The notes under the pieces: generated by a model
The model's input: the letters and a program-made list of their open reading frames with translations, nothing else
The model's database searches: none
What the model was told of the DNA's origin: nothing
From: Panopea generosa
Lineage: Eukaryota > Mollusca > Bivalvia > Adapedonta > Hiatellidae
NCBI GenBank assembly: GCA_029582155.1
Contig: CM055898.1
Coordinates: 26,977,245 to 27,041,244 of the forward strand
Direction of reading: 5' to 3'
DNA: 64,000 nt
Program-made: the position numbers and the translations under genes
Shown here: piece after piece, positions 33,438 through 44,980 of the stretch
How positions within the stretch are numbered: position 1 is the first letter of the stretch
Layout of the letters: each line of letters begins with the position of its first letter

Positions 33438-33912
33438 GTCTCTCAGGATGAATATATTTGCTTAACTCAGTTTAAAATAAAAATAAAAAGGGAATTTAAG
33501 AAATAGTATGAACCACGTGATTTATTTTAAAAGAAATGAAAAATATTGAAACCATCTGCATTACACGTCTTGTTCAAAATTCTGTTTTATATCTTTGTAA
33601 GTGAATTGGATGCGCTATTATCCCTGTCATATTATGACATGAATACACCATTAAGTGCCGAAAAACAATAGCTTACACAACACGTGCAGCGGGTGTCTAA
33701 GTATAATGGTGCTTACATACCATAGGGAACATTTGAACAAATATCATCATAGTAGTTTTGTATTTGAAAAGAACATAAAAAAAGTGTACAGATGTATCTT
33801 TAAAAATAAAACATTTTCAAAAGAACATATTGTATGGACACATGGCACTTTTGGTGAATTTTTTCTGAACTCTAATTCCGGGGATTATATACATGTATCT
33901 GCATTATGCAGT
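33438..33912. other. AT-rich unique sequence
   Basis: A 90-codon plus ORF at 33655-33927 runs into the MITE-1 boundary and has no motif. Nothing supported. Confidence 0.35.
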
Positions 33913-34387
33913 CAAGGAATTGTATAGAGAAGGAAAGGTAACTGATTGAAATTTTATATCGCTCGCGTATTCGCGCAAAATCTCGCAATATCTCGTTTTC
34001 AATTATATCAACTTCCATTCATATCAGGTACACAAATCAAAATACTTACATTTCAGAATGAAATTCTCATCAAAACAAGACCATTCCCATTTGTGTTTAA
34101 AACTGATGAAGTAATTTTGATTACAAGATGTGTATACTGCAACTAAACTAATGGCCGCTTACCAGAAATTTTCATTCAATTCTCAATATCTTTAATTCAT
34201 GATTATTTTGCGTGATCGAAACATATTTACACTTCTAAGATTGCATACAACTTACAATTTATGTACAAGAAATCAGTTGCCTGTGAATTATGAATGATTA
34301 ATTGCCAAATAATGAATCGTTCGTGTGCTGTTTTATCAACATTAAGTCAGGAGGTGCAAGTTCCCAATCCTGCTATATAAGTCCTTG
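33913..34387 (+). mobile_element. MITE-1 copy 3, intact ends and 7-bp duplication
   Basis: 475 bp. The left terminus 'caaggaattgtatagagaag' and right terminus (reverse complement) 'caaggacttatatagcagga' pair as ~25-bp imperfect inverted repeats. A perfect 7-bp direct repeat 'atgcagt' flanks it at 33906-33912 and 34388-34394. This copy fixes the boundaries of the family. No transposase; non-autonomous. Confidence 0.88.
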
Positions 34388-34744
34388 ATGCAGTTTATGC
34401 CGGAAGTTACAATACCCTACAATGTGCGCAGACCCTTCGGTTTTGTTTTTGGAAAGGGGCATAACTATTGTGAATTATTGAATACATTTGACAAAAAGTG
34501 TAATAAAATATTTTCATCAGTTTTTGTCGGAATGCAAATTTTCCAAGTAAATATTATTTTGTATTTTAAGAATATTTCACTAATATTTTCAAAAATATCT
34601 ATCTTGAAAGTACTAGTTTTGCACACAAAAAAAGAATATTTTATAGATATGATTTATGAGGGGGAAAATAAACAAAAAATGTATACATTATACCTTTTAT
34701 AACTGAAAAAGTCACTGAGATGGAGGGGTGTTTAGTTAGTAAGT
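34388..34744. other. AT-rich unique sequence
   Basis: Includes most of a 105-codon plus ORF (34385-34702), lysine/isoleucine-rich and without motif. I treat it as chance. Confidence 0.35.
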
Positions 34745-35148
34745 AGTTGGCAGTTTGTAGCTGGGAATTCGAATAACCAACTATCGACCAGTTGCCAGTT
34801 GGGGGTTCGGATAACCAACTACAGACCAGTTGCCAGATGGGGATTCGGATAACCAACTACAGACCAGTTGCCAGTTGGGGATTCGAATAACCAACAACCG
34901 ACCAGTTGCCAGTTGGGGGTTCGAATAACCAACTACCGACCAGTTGCCAGTTTGGGATTCGGATAACCAACTACCGACCAGTTGACAGTTGGGGGTTCGG
35001 ATAACCAACTACCGACCAGTTGCCAGTTGGGAATTCGAATAACCAACTACCGACCAGTTGCCAGTTGGGGGTTCGGATAACCAACTACCGACCAGTTGGG
35101 CAATTCGGATAACCAACTACAGACAAGTTGCCAGTTGGGGATTCGGAT
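34745..35148. repeat. 38-bp minisatellite, ~10 units
   Basis: Unit starts 'ggataaccaactaccgacca' and continues 'gttgccagttggggattc'. Period 38 bp from 34809 to 34847. One unit near 35090 is shortened ('cagttgggcaattcgg'). Minus-strand ORFs are repeat-derived. Confidence 0.9.
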
Positions 35149-35290
35149 TTTTTTATCAAATCAATATTAAATGTTGTTTTTTTAAAAACAAATCAATTCT
35201 ATAGAAAAAAGTTCATAACAATAAATAAACACCATTCCCGTGTTGTTCTTTCAATACCATGAGTATATTCGCCAGGAGGCGATTTACAAT

Positions 35291-35575
35291 TTCCAGTTGG
35301 GGATTCCGACGCCGTGAATCGCCATAAAGCAACCAGCTGCCAGTTGGGGATTCCGTCGCCGCAAATCGCTATATAGCAACCAGCTGCCAGTTGGGGATTC
35401 CGACGCCGCGAATCGCTTTATACCAACCAGCTGCCAGTTGGGGATTCCGTCGCCGCAAATCGCCATATAGCAACCAGCTGCCAGTTGGGGATTCCAACGC
35501 CGCGAATCGCTTTATACCAACCAGCTGCCAGTTGGGGATTCCGTCGCCGCGAATTGCCAATTGGGTATTCAGATT
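35291..35575. repeat. 47-bp minisatellite, ~6 units
   Basis: Unit starts 'ccagctgccagttggggatt' and continues 'ccgacgccgcgaatcgcttt'. Period 47 bp (35333 to 35380). It shares 'tgccagttggggattc' with the 38-bp array 150 bp to the left. Units alternate between 'ccgtcgccgcaaatcgc' and 'ccgacgccgcgaatcgc' types. Confidence 0.9.
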
Positions 35576-35663
35576 TTATATTAATATATATCCGTGTTCT
35601 ATTGATTATAGTTTTAAAGATATAAACAGGAGTAAAATAAAAAAAAATTAGTGATTACAATAA

Positions 35664-35730
35664 CGAATCCGAATCCCCAACTGGCGGCTGGTCGGTAGCT
35701 GGTTTTTCGAAACCCCTACTACCAACTGCC
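35664..35730 (-). repeat. Inverted diverged unit of the 38-bp satellite
   Basis: Plus strand 'cgaatccgaatccccaactg', 'ctggtcggtagctgg' and 'accaactgcc' are the reverse complement of the 38-bp unit pattern. About 1.8 units, inverted relative to the arrays at 34745 and 35291. Confidence 0.75.
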
Positions 35731-35752
35731 ATCTACCTACTAATCTTATACT

Positions 35753-35925
35753 CATGCGAGACAGAGGGTCGTAGGTTCGATGCTCCGTCACGGCTATGTG
35801 TGTTGTCCTTGGTGCGATATGATTAGTACTGGTTCTACCCAGGAAGTCTTCGAGCGTGATTTGTATAAGTTGTTATAACTTATTACACAGTCGACGTAAA
35901 AATAAATATGTTTAAATTTACAGCA
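35753..35925 (+). mobile_element. SINE-B copy, head partly lost
   Basis: Starts within the tRNA-like head ('agagggtcgtaggttcgatg' B-box region). It continues 'tactggttctacccaggaag', 'tcgagcgtgatttgtataag', the palindromic 'ataagttgttataacttat', and tail 'cgtaaaaataaatatgttta'. This copy shows, unexpanded, both segments that became minisatellites at 58.8 kb and 30.0 kb. Confidence 0.85.
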
Positions 35926-37378
35926 GCAGTTTTTGAGCTAAATATAATACTAGGATACCTAGAATATATTTGTTTGTTTCCGCATAAGATCGAATTATAT
36001 TTCATCAAGTGGTCACCAAAAGTCATTATCTCATGAGTGGCTTGCCACGAGTGAGAATATCATTTTTGGTGTTCATGAGATGCGATATCATTTGATCTTA
36101 CACCAAAAACAGACACATTTCTTTAAATTTTATGCATTAACATAATTTTTGTTTATTTTTACCTCAATTCACCATGAGATATTTTTGGGTAAATAAAAAA
36201 AATGTTCTTTTTTTAAATGATATATTTATTTTCAATTAATATGCAAGGACACAACAACATTTTTCATGATTTCACAGTTTGAAACAGTGGATTACCATAA
36301 ATAATCCACTGAGAAATCTCTATAATTCATCAAAAAGCATAAAATAAAAAAGGTTACAATATTAAGGTTAATCTTATCATTATTCCTTTATATTTGATCG
36401 TACACTGCGAACAATATTTGTGTGTAAAAAGCGTTCTATAAGCCACGTGCGCTTGCCAGCGGAATGTATTAACCCTGTCTGTTTGATGTTATAAACGCAT
36501 CAAATTTGTTTTATCTTATAATAGCGTGACGCACTTGATATATGCACGTGCATTTCAAGATTTTGCTATAATAACGTGTGACTGTACTACACGAACTTGC
36601 CGACTTATGATTTAAAAGATATGACTTTAACTGCCGCATGACCATGTATCTTTCTATAAATATGCTGATACAAAATAAAATGAAACAATAAAAGTGCGCA
36701 GGAAGACATTTGAAATCAAATCCATTCAGATGAAATGCCGTTGAGTCCTTTTAATACTTTGATTTATTGTTAGAAAGAACGTTCTTCGCATGGATAAATA
36801 CAATTTAGCTTCCCCCGATTGATGTAATTTATGGCATGGATTTTCTTTATGTGTCTGCTGCCCGTTGATTGTTTTGAAAAGGTTGCATATTACGTCATCA
36901 GTAATACAAAATATTTAGAACCGACTCGTGATAATGAGTTTTTCTGTTGTACCACTGTTCCAGTTGAACTCGTTTTACTCAGCTTTCCTCACATGCACGT
37001 TTGCTCCTCTAAATCATCATAATATGCACTAACTCCACATCAGTTGAAACGTCCTTTACGGCCATTTTTCTGTATATTTAATCATGTCAAGAACTAGAAT
37101 TTTACACGTCACTGTCACAGAAACGCGCACATGAAAATTAATCATTAAATAGATCTAGATTCGATTATGGTAAGCAATTAATCTGTCATGACAATTGATA
37201 GATTTTAAAACTTCAACACTGCGGAATTAGAAGGGGACAGGAAGTCTCAGTTCAACCTAATCTCATATTACAATTTTTACAGAGATTAAAGAAATCCCAC
37301 TGCTTGTAATATAATGTTTATTTCTATACGAAAATGTCTAGTTCTTCTTTATTGAAAATATATACAACTTAATAGGAA
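35926..37378. other. AT-rich unique sequence
   Basis: No repeat family recognised and no exon-like ORF with splice sites. The 63-codon ORF at 36831 is unconvincing. Confidence 0.35.
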
Positions 37379-37538
37379 AGTGAGTGAGTGAGTGAGTGAG
37401 TGAGTGAGTGAGTGAGTGAGTGAGTGAGTGAGTGAGTGAGTGAGTGAGTGAGTGAGTGAGTGAGTGAGTGAGTGAGTGAGTGAGTGAGTGAGTGAGTGAG
37501 TGAGTGAGTGAGTGAGTGAGTGAGTGAGTGAGTGAGTG
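37379..37538. repeat. (GAGT)n microsatellite, perfect, 160 bp
   Basis: About 40 uninterrupted tetranucleotide units, the same motif as at 22078 but with no interruptions, hence probably younger. Confidence 0.98.
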
Positions 37539-37562
37539 GTTATTTCGGTGGCACATGTATAT

Positions 37563-37592
37563 AAACATCTTAACACCATATAACAACAACAA
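37563..37592 (+). mobile_element. SINE-A 3' end remnant
   Basis: 'acatcttaacaccatataac' followed by 'aacaacaaca' matches only the last ~30 bp of SINE-A. No body upstream, which is instead the GAGT microsatellite. Confidence 0.6.
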
Positions 37593-38131
37593 CATACCGT
37601 TTATTAAAAACGTACACACGGCCAAGCGGGCTAATTAGTCCCTATTTTAACCGTATAATACCTTTATAAAATTTATGTATGTGTCACCTTGACAGCAACT
37701 AAATAAGTAATTAATCTTACCAGCTATTAAATAAAATAAATTGCACGGGGTCACATAAAACAAAACAGATAAAGCAATCAAGTAGCCTTTGAATTACCGC
37801 ACACGTAGCTGTTAAACAGCAAGATTAAAGAGAATATAATTTAAAAGTTTCCGCAAACATAACTTTCGTTTTGTTTAATTTAAAAAGAAAATTACATTCC
37901 TAATATACCCGAGCAGTAGAGATTGTTGTAACCACGTAACAACTTCCTGAATCCGGACTGGCATCGATTAGATAACTGTATTTATCTACATTCTACACTT
38001 ACGGATAATCGACAATGTTGAAATCGAATTATTTACGCATCAAATCAATCTCAGCAACAAATGAACGTATGTTAATCTCCAGTATGGTTATCGGAAACAG
38101 TGATTTTTTTTGATTTTTTATTTTTTTTTTT
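37593..38131. other. AT-rich unique sequence
   Basis: No ORF, exon or repeat supported; T-rich run at the right edge next to SINE-C. Confidence 0.35.
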
Positions 38132-38361
38132 GGAATGGGGTTTAATGTCATTTTCATCACATTTCATGTAATATATGACATATCAAGTTTTTATTGGTGA
38201 AAAAAGACTTCATAATGAATCTCAGTAGAACCAACACCCTGTTGCAAGTAACTGGCAAACTTTCACACATACCGTTTTATGAGCGAGCGGGGCTCGAGCT
38301 TACGACCCTAGCAGTGAGAGATATGTGGTATTGAGACGGTACCTTAGACCACTCCGCCGCG
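38132..38361 (-). mobile_element. SINE-C, most complete copy
   Basis: On the minus strand the head has 'gcggagtggtctaaggtacc' and B-box 'gtaagctcgagccccgc'. The body includes 'tttgccagttacttgcaaca' and the tail ends 'atgacattaaaccccattcc'. The left flank is a long T/A run. The right flank 'aaaaaaaaaagtgatattt' and left 'agtgattttt' may be a degraded target duplication. Confidence 0.8.
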
Positions 38362-39189
38362 AAAAAAAAAAGTGATATTTCTTTTTCTATTTTTTTCTGT
38401 CATACCTTTTAAGATCAATCTAAATCAACATATATTACACTTTCTGTTAAATCTTAACACGAATATGCGAAAAACGATGCCTTCAAGTTTCAACATTGCC
38501 TCCTTCTGAAAATTAATAGAAACGAAATTAAGAGCCTGTGCTTATACTGGCGAGTTGGGTATTTTAATTTCAAAATTTCGCCATTGAGATATATACTATC
38601 CAGGTGTAGAATTGTGTGATTTTTATTTAAAAAAAAAGGTCGTGTGTGCCTTTAAGAAATGTATGTTTTATTTGTTAGCTGGGTGGGTTTTGTTTGAGGT
38701 GTGAGTCAGTTAAGATGCGACTTTTATTTCTCTTGTATTTGACCTCACCGCTTGACCTCACTATCATCATTATTTAAATAATTATTAACTGTCATAAAAC
38801 GTTTTGCTACTCAAGATGACGACATAAGGTCAACGGTGCGAATTACAATTCGCTTCAAGAAATTGTTCGTTGTTATTCTCGAATGGGCCGTATCCAAATA
38901 TGTGTAAAGAAAAGTTAAGGGTCATTTAAAGTGACACCTTAACGAGTGCACTGCTTAGGAACTAACAGACTTAGACGTTAGACTTTAATAAAAGACAATA
39001 GTTTATTTACTCAGCTTTGAGAAATGTTTTTTTACTGGGTAAGCGCTAATGTACAAAAATGTTTTAATGTGTCATGATTTGGCTTGGTGTGAAAGATTGT
39101 CACGTTTTAAGCAATGAATAAAACATGCCACGTCAATGGTTGTTTACTTTACGTACAATGTCATTGAATATCTTAAATCAAATGACAAA
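38362..39189. other. AT-rich unique sequence
   Basis: No feature supported. Confidence 0.35.
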
Positions 39190-39625
39190 ACGTCTGATTT
39201 GCTTAGTATATAAAACGTTCTTTGAAATTAAGAAACAACCTTTTTATATGTTTAATGTGAAATTTAAATATATTGAATAATAGATTTTAGATGTTATCTA
39301 TTACGGACACTATCTCAGATAAATCTGTAAAGTATATACGTTGACAATGAAAGAAATATTCATTAATTAAATAAATGTGCCCATTCTCTTGCTTTAAGAA
39401 GAACTTATGATTGAAAAGTAATTCGTGCATTATTTCGAAATTTAAATTTTATTAAATAAAATTGAATTTATACAGAGAATGTTAATGAAATATGACGATA
39501 CTAATGATGTATTAATCAACGATATTTTTTACGTGATATAATGTGTTTAAAATATGTTATTATGACAATGTACGAAGTATTCATGCACAAGTCTGAAATA
39601 AAATATCTGTTCTGTTCTGTTCTGG
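39190..39625 (+). mobile_element. LINE 3' fragment with (TTCTG)n tail
   Basis: Ends 'gtctgaaataaaatatctgt' then 'tctgttctgttctg'. Collinear with the reverse complement of 23526-23950 ('gaaattaagaaaca', 'tatattgaata', 'gcattatttcga', 'tttacgtgatat', 'aaatatgttattatg'). The coding remnant is too decayed to read. Shared 3' end and tail define one LINE family with two copies here. Confidence 0.65.
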
Positions 39626-40002
39626 TTATAATGTCTATCATTTCTCTCCGTTCCAGACATATTCAAATATAAAGACAACTTAAGTGGATACATTTGTTTC
39701 TGTATAAACAGCTGTCGTATCTTTTCATAAAAAATAAAGTTATATTTCTGCAGAATTAACATATCTCAAAGGTCGAAGTTACTATGGTTTTAAATGTGTT
39801 TCTTTTGTCCTGCATACTTTGTTTATTCTATTTTAAGTGTATTCCAGACATGCAATTCTAATTAACATATAGATTTAAGATCAAGATTTAAACTGATCTC
39901 TCAACGCATAACAATAGACAACGTATGTTTAAAGCAGAAATGTACAATTATTCGCTGGCGGACTTACGCCTGCCAATCTCTGGCAATGGAACATGACAGT
40001 GC
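39626..40002. other. AT-rich unique sequence
   Basis: No feature supported. Confidence 0.35.
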
Positions 40003-40490
40003 TGTATGTCATGTGTCTGCGGCATAAAACGCCAGTATACCGCTTGTCTGTGACATGGCATGCCAGTATACCACTTGTCTGTGACATGACATGCCAGTAA
40101 ACCACTTGTATGTGCATGGAACGTCAGAATACCCCTTGTCTGTGGCATGACACGCCAGTATACCACTTGTCTGTGGCATGACACGCCAGTATACCACCTG
40201 TATGTGGCATAGACCGCCAGAATACCATTTTCATGTGTCATAAAATGCCATTATACCACTTGTATTTGGCATGGCACGCCAGTATACCATTTGTATTTGG
40301 CATGGCACGCCAGTATACCACTTGTATGTGGCTTGAAACGCCAATGTGTCATGTGATTTACATCTTCAATGTGTGACATGAAACGTAGGTGTGACATGTG
40401 CGTGCAGCATAAATCATCTTTGCAATATGTGTCTGTAGCGTGACATATTGTTTAATATGTCTGTGACGTGACGTATCATTGCAATATGCC
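40003..40490. repeat. 31-bp minisatellite, degenerating rightwards
   Basis: Unit 'cttgtctgtggcatgacacg' plus 'ccagtatacca', period 31 bp (40151 to 40182), about ten clear units to 40335. Beyond that only 'gacatg' and 'tgtctgt' echoes remain to about 40490. The left-most unit, 'catgtgtctgcggcataaaa', closely matches the SINE-A segment 'catgtgtctgcggcatgata'. Confidence 0.85.
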
Positions 40491-40801
40491 CTCTGAAAAT
40501 GTAGATCCGCGAATGTGGATGTCTGGAATGGTGGATGAGACAAGACGCAATCGTACAAAATTACAATTGATGCTGCGATACGATAAGAATGGCTGCATTC
40601 AAAAGGAACGAATTGGATTAGTGTGCATACAGAACAAGATATGATGTTAAATGGTGTCTAGTATAGCAAAACAAGCAAGGTTAAATAGCTTTATTTATTT
40701 TGCACCAAATATTATGTAAATATACAGAAACTTATAAAAATGTTATTTGTGTGTTAATAGTTAATAGACTTAGACGTAATGTTAGTTTATACTAATGTTT
40801 T
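40491..40801. other. Unique sequence
   Basis: No feature supported. Confidence 0.3.
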
Positions 40802-40964
40802 AGCTTGATCGCGAAGAAAATTCAAAACTTATATGAACCGCTCTCAAGTTCGATACCTTGGTAGAACCAGTACTGAGTGTTATTTTAAGAGGCAATGGTT
40901 CTAGCTGGGGATTGAACACTCATCCTTTGTCGTGAGCGGCCAACACAGTATCCACTACACTACC
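40802..40964 (-). mobile_element. SINE-B copy
   Basis: On the minus strand: head 'gtagtgtagtggatactgtg', B-box-like 'tgttcaatccccagc', then 'gtactggttctaccaaggta' and tail 'ttcttcgcgatcaag'. Same order as 3309-3473. Confidence 0.75.
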
Positions 40965-42359
40965 AAAATTATACATAATAACCCAACCGCGTCAACCTAT
41001 TGTAAATCTACTGTCATTCTCCAAGTCACTGACGTACTTGTTTTAATTATCTTCAACCATTATGGTGTAATCTTTCAATAAAGAAACGAAATACAAACAA
41101 TTAAATTGATGTTTTTAGTCACTTCCGTCGTGTTTTTATTAAAAGAAAATACGAATATTACCTGACAGCTGTCATATATTGGTATATGGAAACTGGGATA
41201 AAATTAAACCACTGATGAAACAGATAGACAAATAAAGATAATAAATAGATTAAATTCAAATATATGTTCGAAACTTAACCATGCTATTTAACTCATTGCT
41301 CATGTGTTTATGCTAACTAAGTAGAGACATAAAAGAAATACTATTATTGAAATAAAAACATTATAGTTTATTCTTGTATTTATACACTTTATCATAACAC
41401 GCAAACAAAGATTATAACCCCACCCACACATAAAACACCATATCTACAATCTCATTCGACTCTTGCATCAAGTATAATGGTATGAAAAAATGAATCAGTT
41501 ACTAATAGATAGTTCAAATTTAAAAAAAAAAAATAGCCAACAATAGCGTCGAAAGTTGATAGACAAATTCATATATGTAAAGAATACAATGTAAATAACA
41601 CGTGACTTAACATTTATTTTTTCTGACAGTACATTCCCAATATATATCATAAACAATAGGTCTTATCATAATATGTGCCATGGTCTTGAGTTCCTATATT
41701 TACATGAATTTGTTAACATCGCAAACTTTCAAACATCACCTGAAAATCAAACGCCATCAAAATAATCCCGCCAATACACTATAACGTAAATAACATCCTG
41801 TTTCACGATGAAAGGAACAAAAACGCGATTCAACCTTGATGTATTATTGCAGAATCTACATGCACATACATCACCGTTAAAGCATTAAGAAAACAATCTA
41901 CGATCTCGTTTTAGAAATGACAACATTTTAAATGTGCCCGCTTTGTCAACTATTGACAGCTACCGTTGTCTTTTTTCAGTAAACTCTGATCAGATAAATT
42001 GGTCTTCAAGAACGTTCAGCACGTGCTCAAGAAATGTTGAATGTTAAGCAGCAGAGAAACTCGGAGATTACCTTTACGACTGTAGTTACAGCTAGAGGTC
42101 ATTAAAATTCATTTTTATATAGAATGGCATGCGACAATGCGATAAGACAAGTTTTCTGTGGCGCAATGTAGATGGAATACCGATATTGCAATTATTCAAA
42201 GTAGCAAAATTAAATTTGTCAGATTTGATCTTTTACCATGGATAGCGTTTCTTTTTGGAATGACGAAGTGATACGATTATTTGATCGAATGAAATATATT
42301 GTACTCAATCAGATATGAATAAAGGATTTACTATATATACCTGTTTGCAACTAATGTAA
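40965..42359. other. AT-rich unique sequence
   Basis: No supported feature. A block near 42060-42110 ('gagattacctttacgactgt') recurs weakly near 42964-43010, part of the diverged direct repeats described at 42360-44980. Confidence 0.35.
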
Positions 42360-44980
42360 AACACGGATATCTGATGACACTATATGTATTTACGACAAAT
42401 TTTGATTCTAGTTTTTTTTCTTCATTTATATGGCGCGTTTATGGTAGAGTAGAAGCAAAACTTAATTATATAACGGCCAAAACATCGAACGTATATTTTC
42501 ATATCATACCATAGCATTAGATAACCGGCTCTATAACTAATGCACTTCTGTCCGATGTGTACATGGAAACTGCACATTCATTTACAATTGAGCCTTTGCC
42601 GTTAAGCTAATCATAAATAGGCGCGGACATGATAACCTTAAAAAGTACAACTCAAAACCCAAACAAAAACATCATCTCAAATTTTTTATACTATCAAAAT
42701 AATCCATTATGCTATAATATAGATGCAACTGGTCCACCGATAGCAGAAGAAGAACACGACTTAACGTCCAAAACTGCAGGCATTTTTATTGTATTGTTAA
42801 GGCATGCTTCGATAAAAATAAACTACTCTGGTTTGGAATTGAAACTATTACAAACGCGCTCACTTTGCCATTTTAAGCAGTTACTAGCGTTTTTATTCTC
42901 ATTAAGCTTAAAAAAACGGCTTTTTCTACACGTTAAGCACGGGGAGATGTTGATACGATAAACAGAGATTACTTTTACTACTCTAGTCGCAACAAGAGAC
43001 AATTAAAGTACACTTAACGACTTTAAAAACGCAATTATGGGTATTGTATCATTTCTTGGTATGACATGAATGATTCACCAAGACAAAAATTTCTCACGCT
43101 GTTTTTTTATTTTATTCCAACAATAAACACATGTTGTATGTTGTTGTTGTATGGTGTTTAACGTCGCTTTCAACAATTTTTCTGTCATATCGCGACGGTG
43201 TCTACTTGAGGCAGTATGGCAGTATTCTGAGCGCTGTCACACTGGAATAACAAGCCGCAGACACGTGGTATGATACCCCACCCAGTCACATTATACTAAC
43301 ACCGGGCCGACCAAACCTAGATTTTTCCTCTTAATGCTGAGCGTCACGCGAGGAAGCTTCATGTACCATTTTTAAAGTCTTTGGTATGACTCGGTCGGGG
43401 ATCGGACCCACGACATTCCACATGCGAGGCGAACGCTGTACCACTAGACCACGCTGCGATCTAAACACGAATGTAACACATTCATTGCGATCGGCATGTA
43501 TGAATAAACAAAACTGAAAATAAATAAAGGATAAGAATATAGTCAAAATTCTTTTGTTTTTAAAGGCGTTTAGCATAGTTTAAAAAATCAGTATGCCATG
43601 AGACGCATGATGCTATTTAATGTAACTTTATATTTCATCATATACCTGCATAGCATATATACATATAAATGTAGTATTTTGAAATGTAGAAGCGATACGA
43701 CATGTTGATCTCTTGCAGTTGGTTACAGGCTTAAACAGTCTGTAATGAATAAACGATTTGATTACATCTAACCGTTTAACCATTTTAAAACACAGTGGCA
43801 TTAATATCTAATTTGTGTCTTTTACCAGAATTCCAACTGTATTTTAAGAGTTGAGTTTCCTTAATTTCAAGTTTGTTTTCAATTTATGGTAAATTTATGG
43901 TAGGATGTTCTAGAACCAAAACTAATTCTATAACATTCGCCAAAAAACATCAAACAGATATTTTCAATTATTACCATATTCATAAACAGTTGGCTTTATC
44001 TAATAAAGTGAAACGTGTTCAATCCACTTTTTGTTCAATCTATTTGAAATTGAAATCTTGCAGTACGGTTTGTCTAAAAATTTATCGAAATATTTGGTTT
44101 TACACATAGTGTTGTGAATGCTCTGTCTGAAAATTTGCATTTTGTTCTGAAAAGTGAATTGCTAAGAAATTAAATTGACATTATTTATAAATAAGAATTT
44201 GAAGAATTTTTAAACAGGTTTTGGCACATACTCTTATCATATCCTTTTTAGAAAAAAGAAACCTCATTTTATCACAGTCATTTAAGTTATTGAAAACCGT
44301 ATGTATGGTAATTGCTCTTAGCATAAAATGCTGCTTGAGCTAATTGTACATATCACATTTCAAAATAACATGGAATTTATCTTCAAAACCTGTTTTACAA
44401 ACAGGGTATACACTCTCTTTAATATTTTCATATCGATAATGGAACAGCTGTGTTACAATTATACAACGTAGCAATGCCATTTGTTAGATACACCCATACT
44501 ATTTTACCATACATACCATTGCTTTAGAACCAAGGAGCGATACGAGATGTTTTACAAATAATAAAAAACAGCAAAAAAAACAGCACATGTTAGATTTGAA
44601 ATTTTACCATATATAGCACAATGGAATGGAGATGCGGTAGGATATTGCATCCTTGAAATAATCAGTCATGACTTTTTAATATCTAAATGTTTAAAACAAA
44701 TGTAAAACCGTATGTTATTCGATATCCCAATGTACTTTAAGAGACATTTTATTTGCTTAATTTCAGTTTTGATTTTCATTTATTGTTGATTTATAAAGTA
44801 TTCCAGAACCAAAACTTAATTACATAAAATTCGCTCAAAACATCAAACAATTATTTTTTTTTATTTTTACAATATCAATAAATAACTGGTTCTTACTTAT
44901 ACATTTGTCCAATCCATTCTTGTCTGATTCAAACTCGCACAAGTTAAATTAATTTGAAATGACATTTTGTAGTAAGTATG
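42360..44980. repeat. Diverged direct repeats, ~0.9 kb spacing
   Basis: Blocks recur in the same order at about 42390-42530, 43810-44000 and 44720-44900: '.caactgtattttaagag', 'ttaatttcagttttgatttt', 'catttat.gt.gattta', 'agaaccaaaacttaattata', 'aacattcgccaaaaaacatc', 'aaacagatatttt'. The spacing of the last two is about 902 bp. Identity is perhaps 70% by eye, so this is an old segmental duplication. A SINE-A (43141-43461) inserted between copies 1 and 2. The 110-codon ORF at 42629-42961 lies here and has no recognisable motif. Confidence 0.55.
43141..43461 (-). mobile_element. SINE-A, full length
   Basis: Minus-strand head 'gcgtggtctagtggtacagc' with B box 'gggtccgatccccg', complete body, and CAA tail at the left ('ttgttgttgtatggtgttta'). 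An extra 'ggcagtat' duplication is present near 43210. Possible degraded target repeat 'taaacac' on both sides. The 81-codon minus ORF that overlaps the head is incidental. Confidence 0.9.

Noticed and set aside
34385-34702. 105-codon ORF beginning at the right end of MITE-1
   Set aside because: Ile/Lys/Phe-rich composition typical of AT-rich non-coding DNA; start codon straddles the transposon edge.
42629-42961. 110-codon ORF
   Set aside because: Lies in a region of old direct repeats, has AT-driven composition and no motif.
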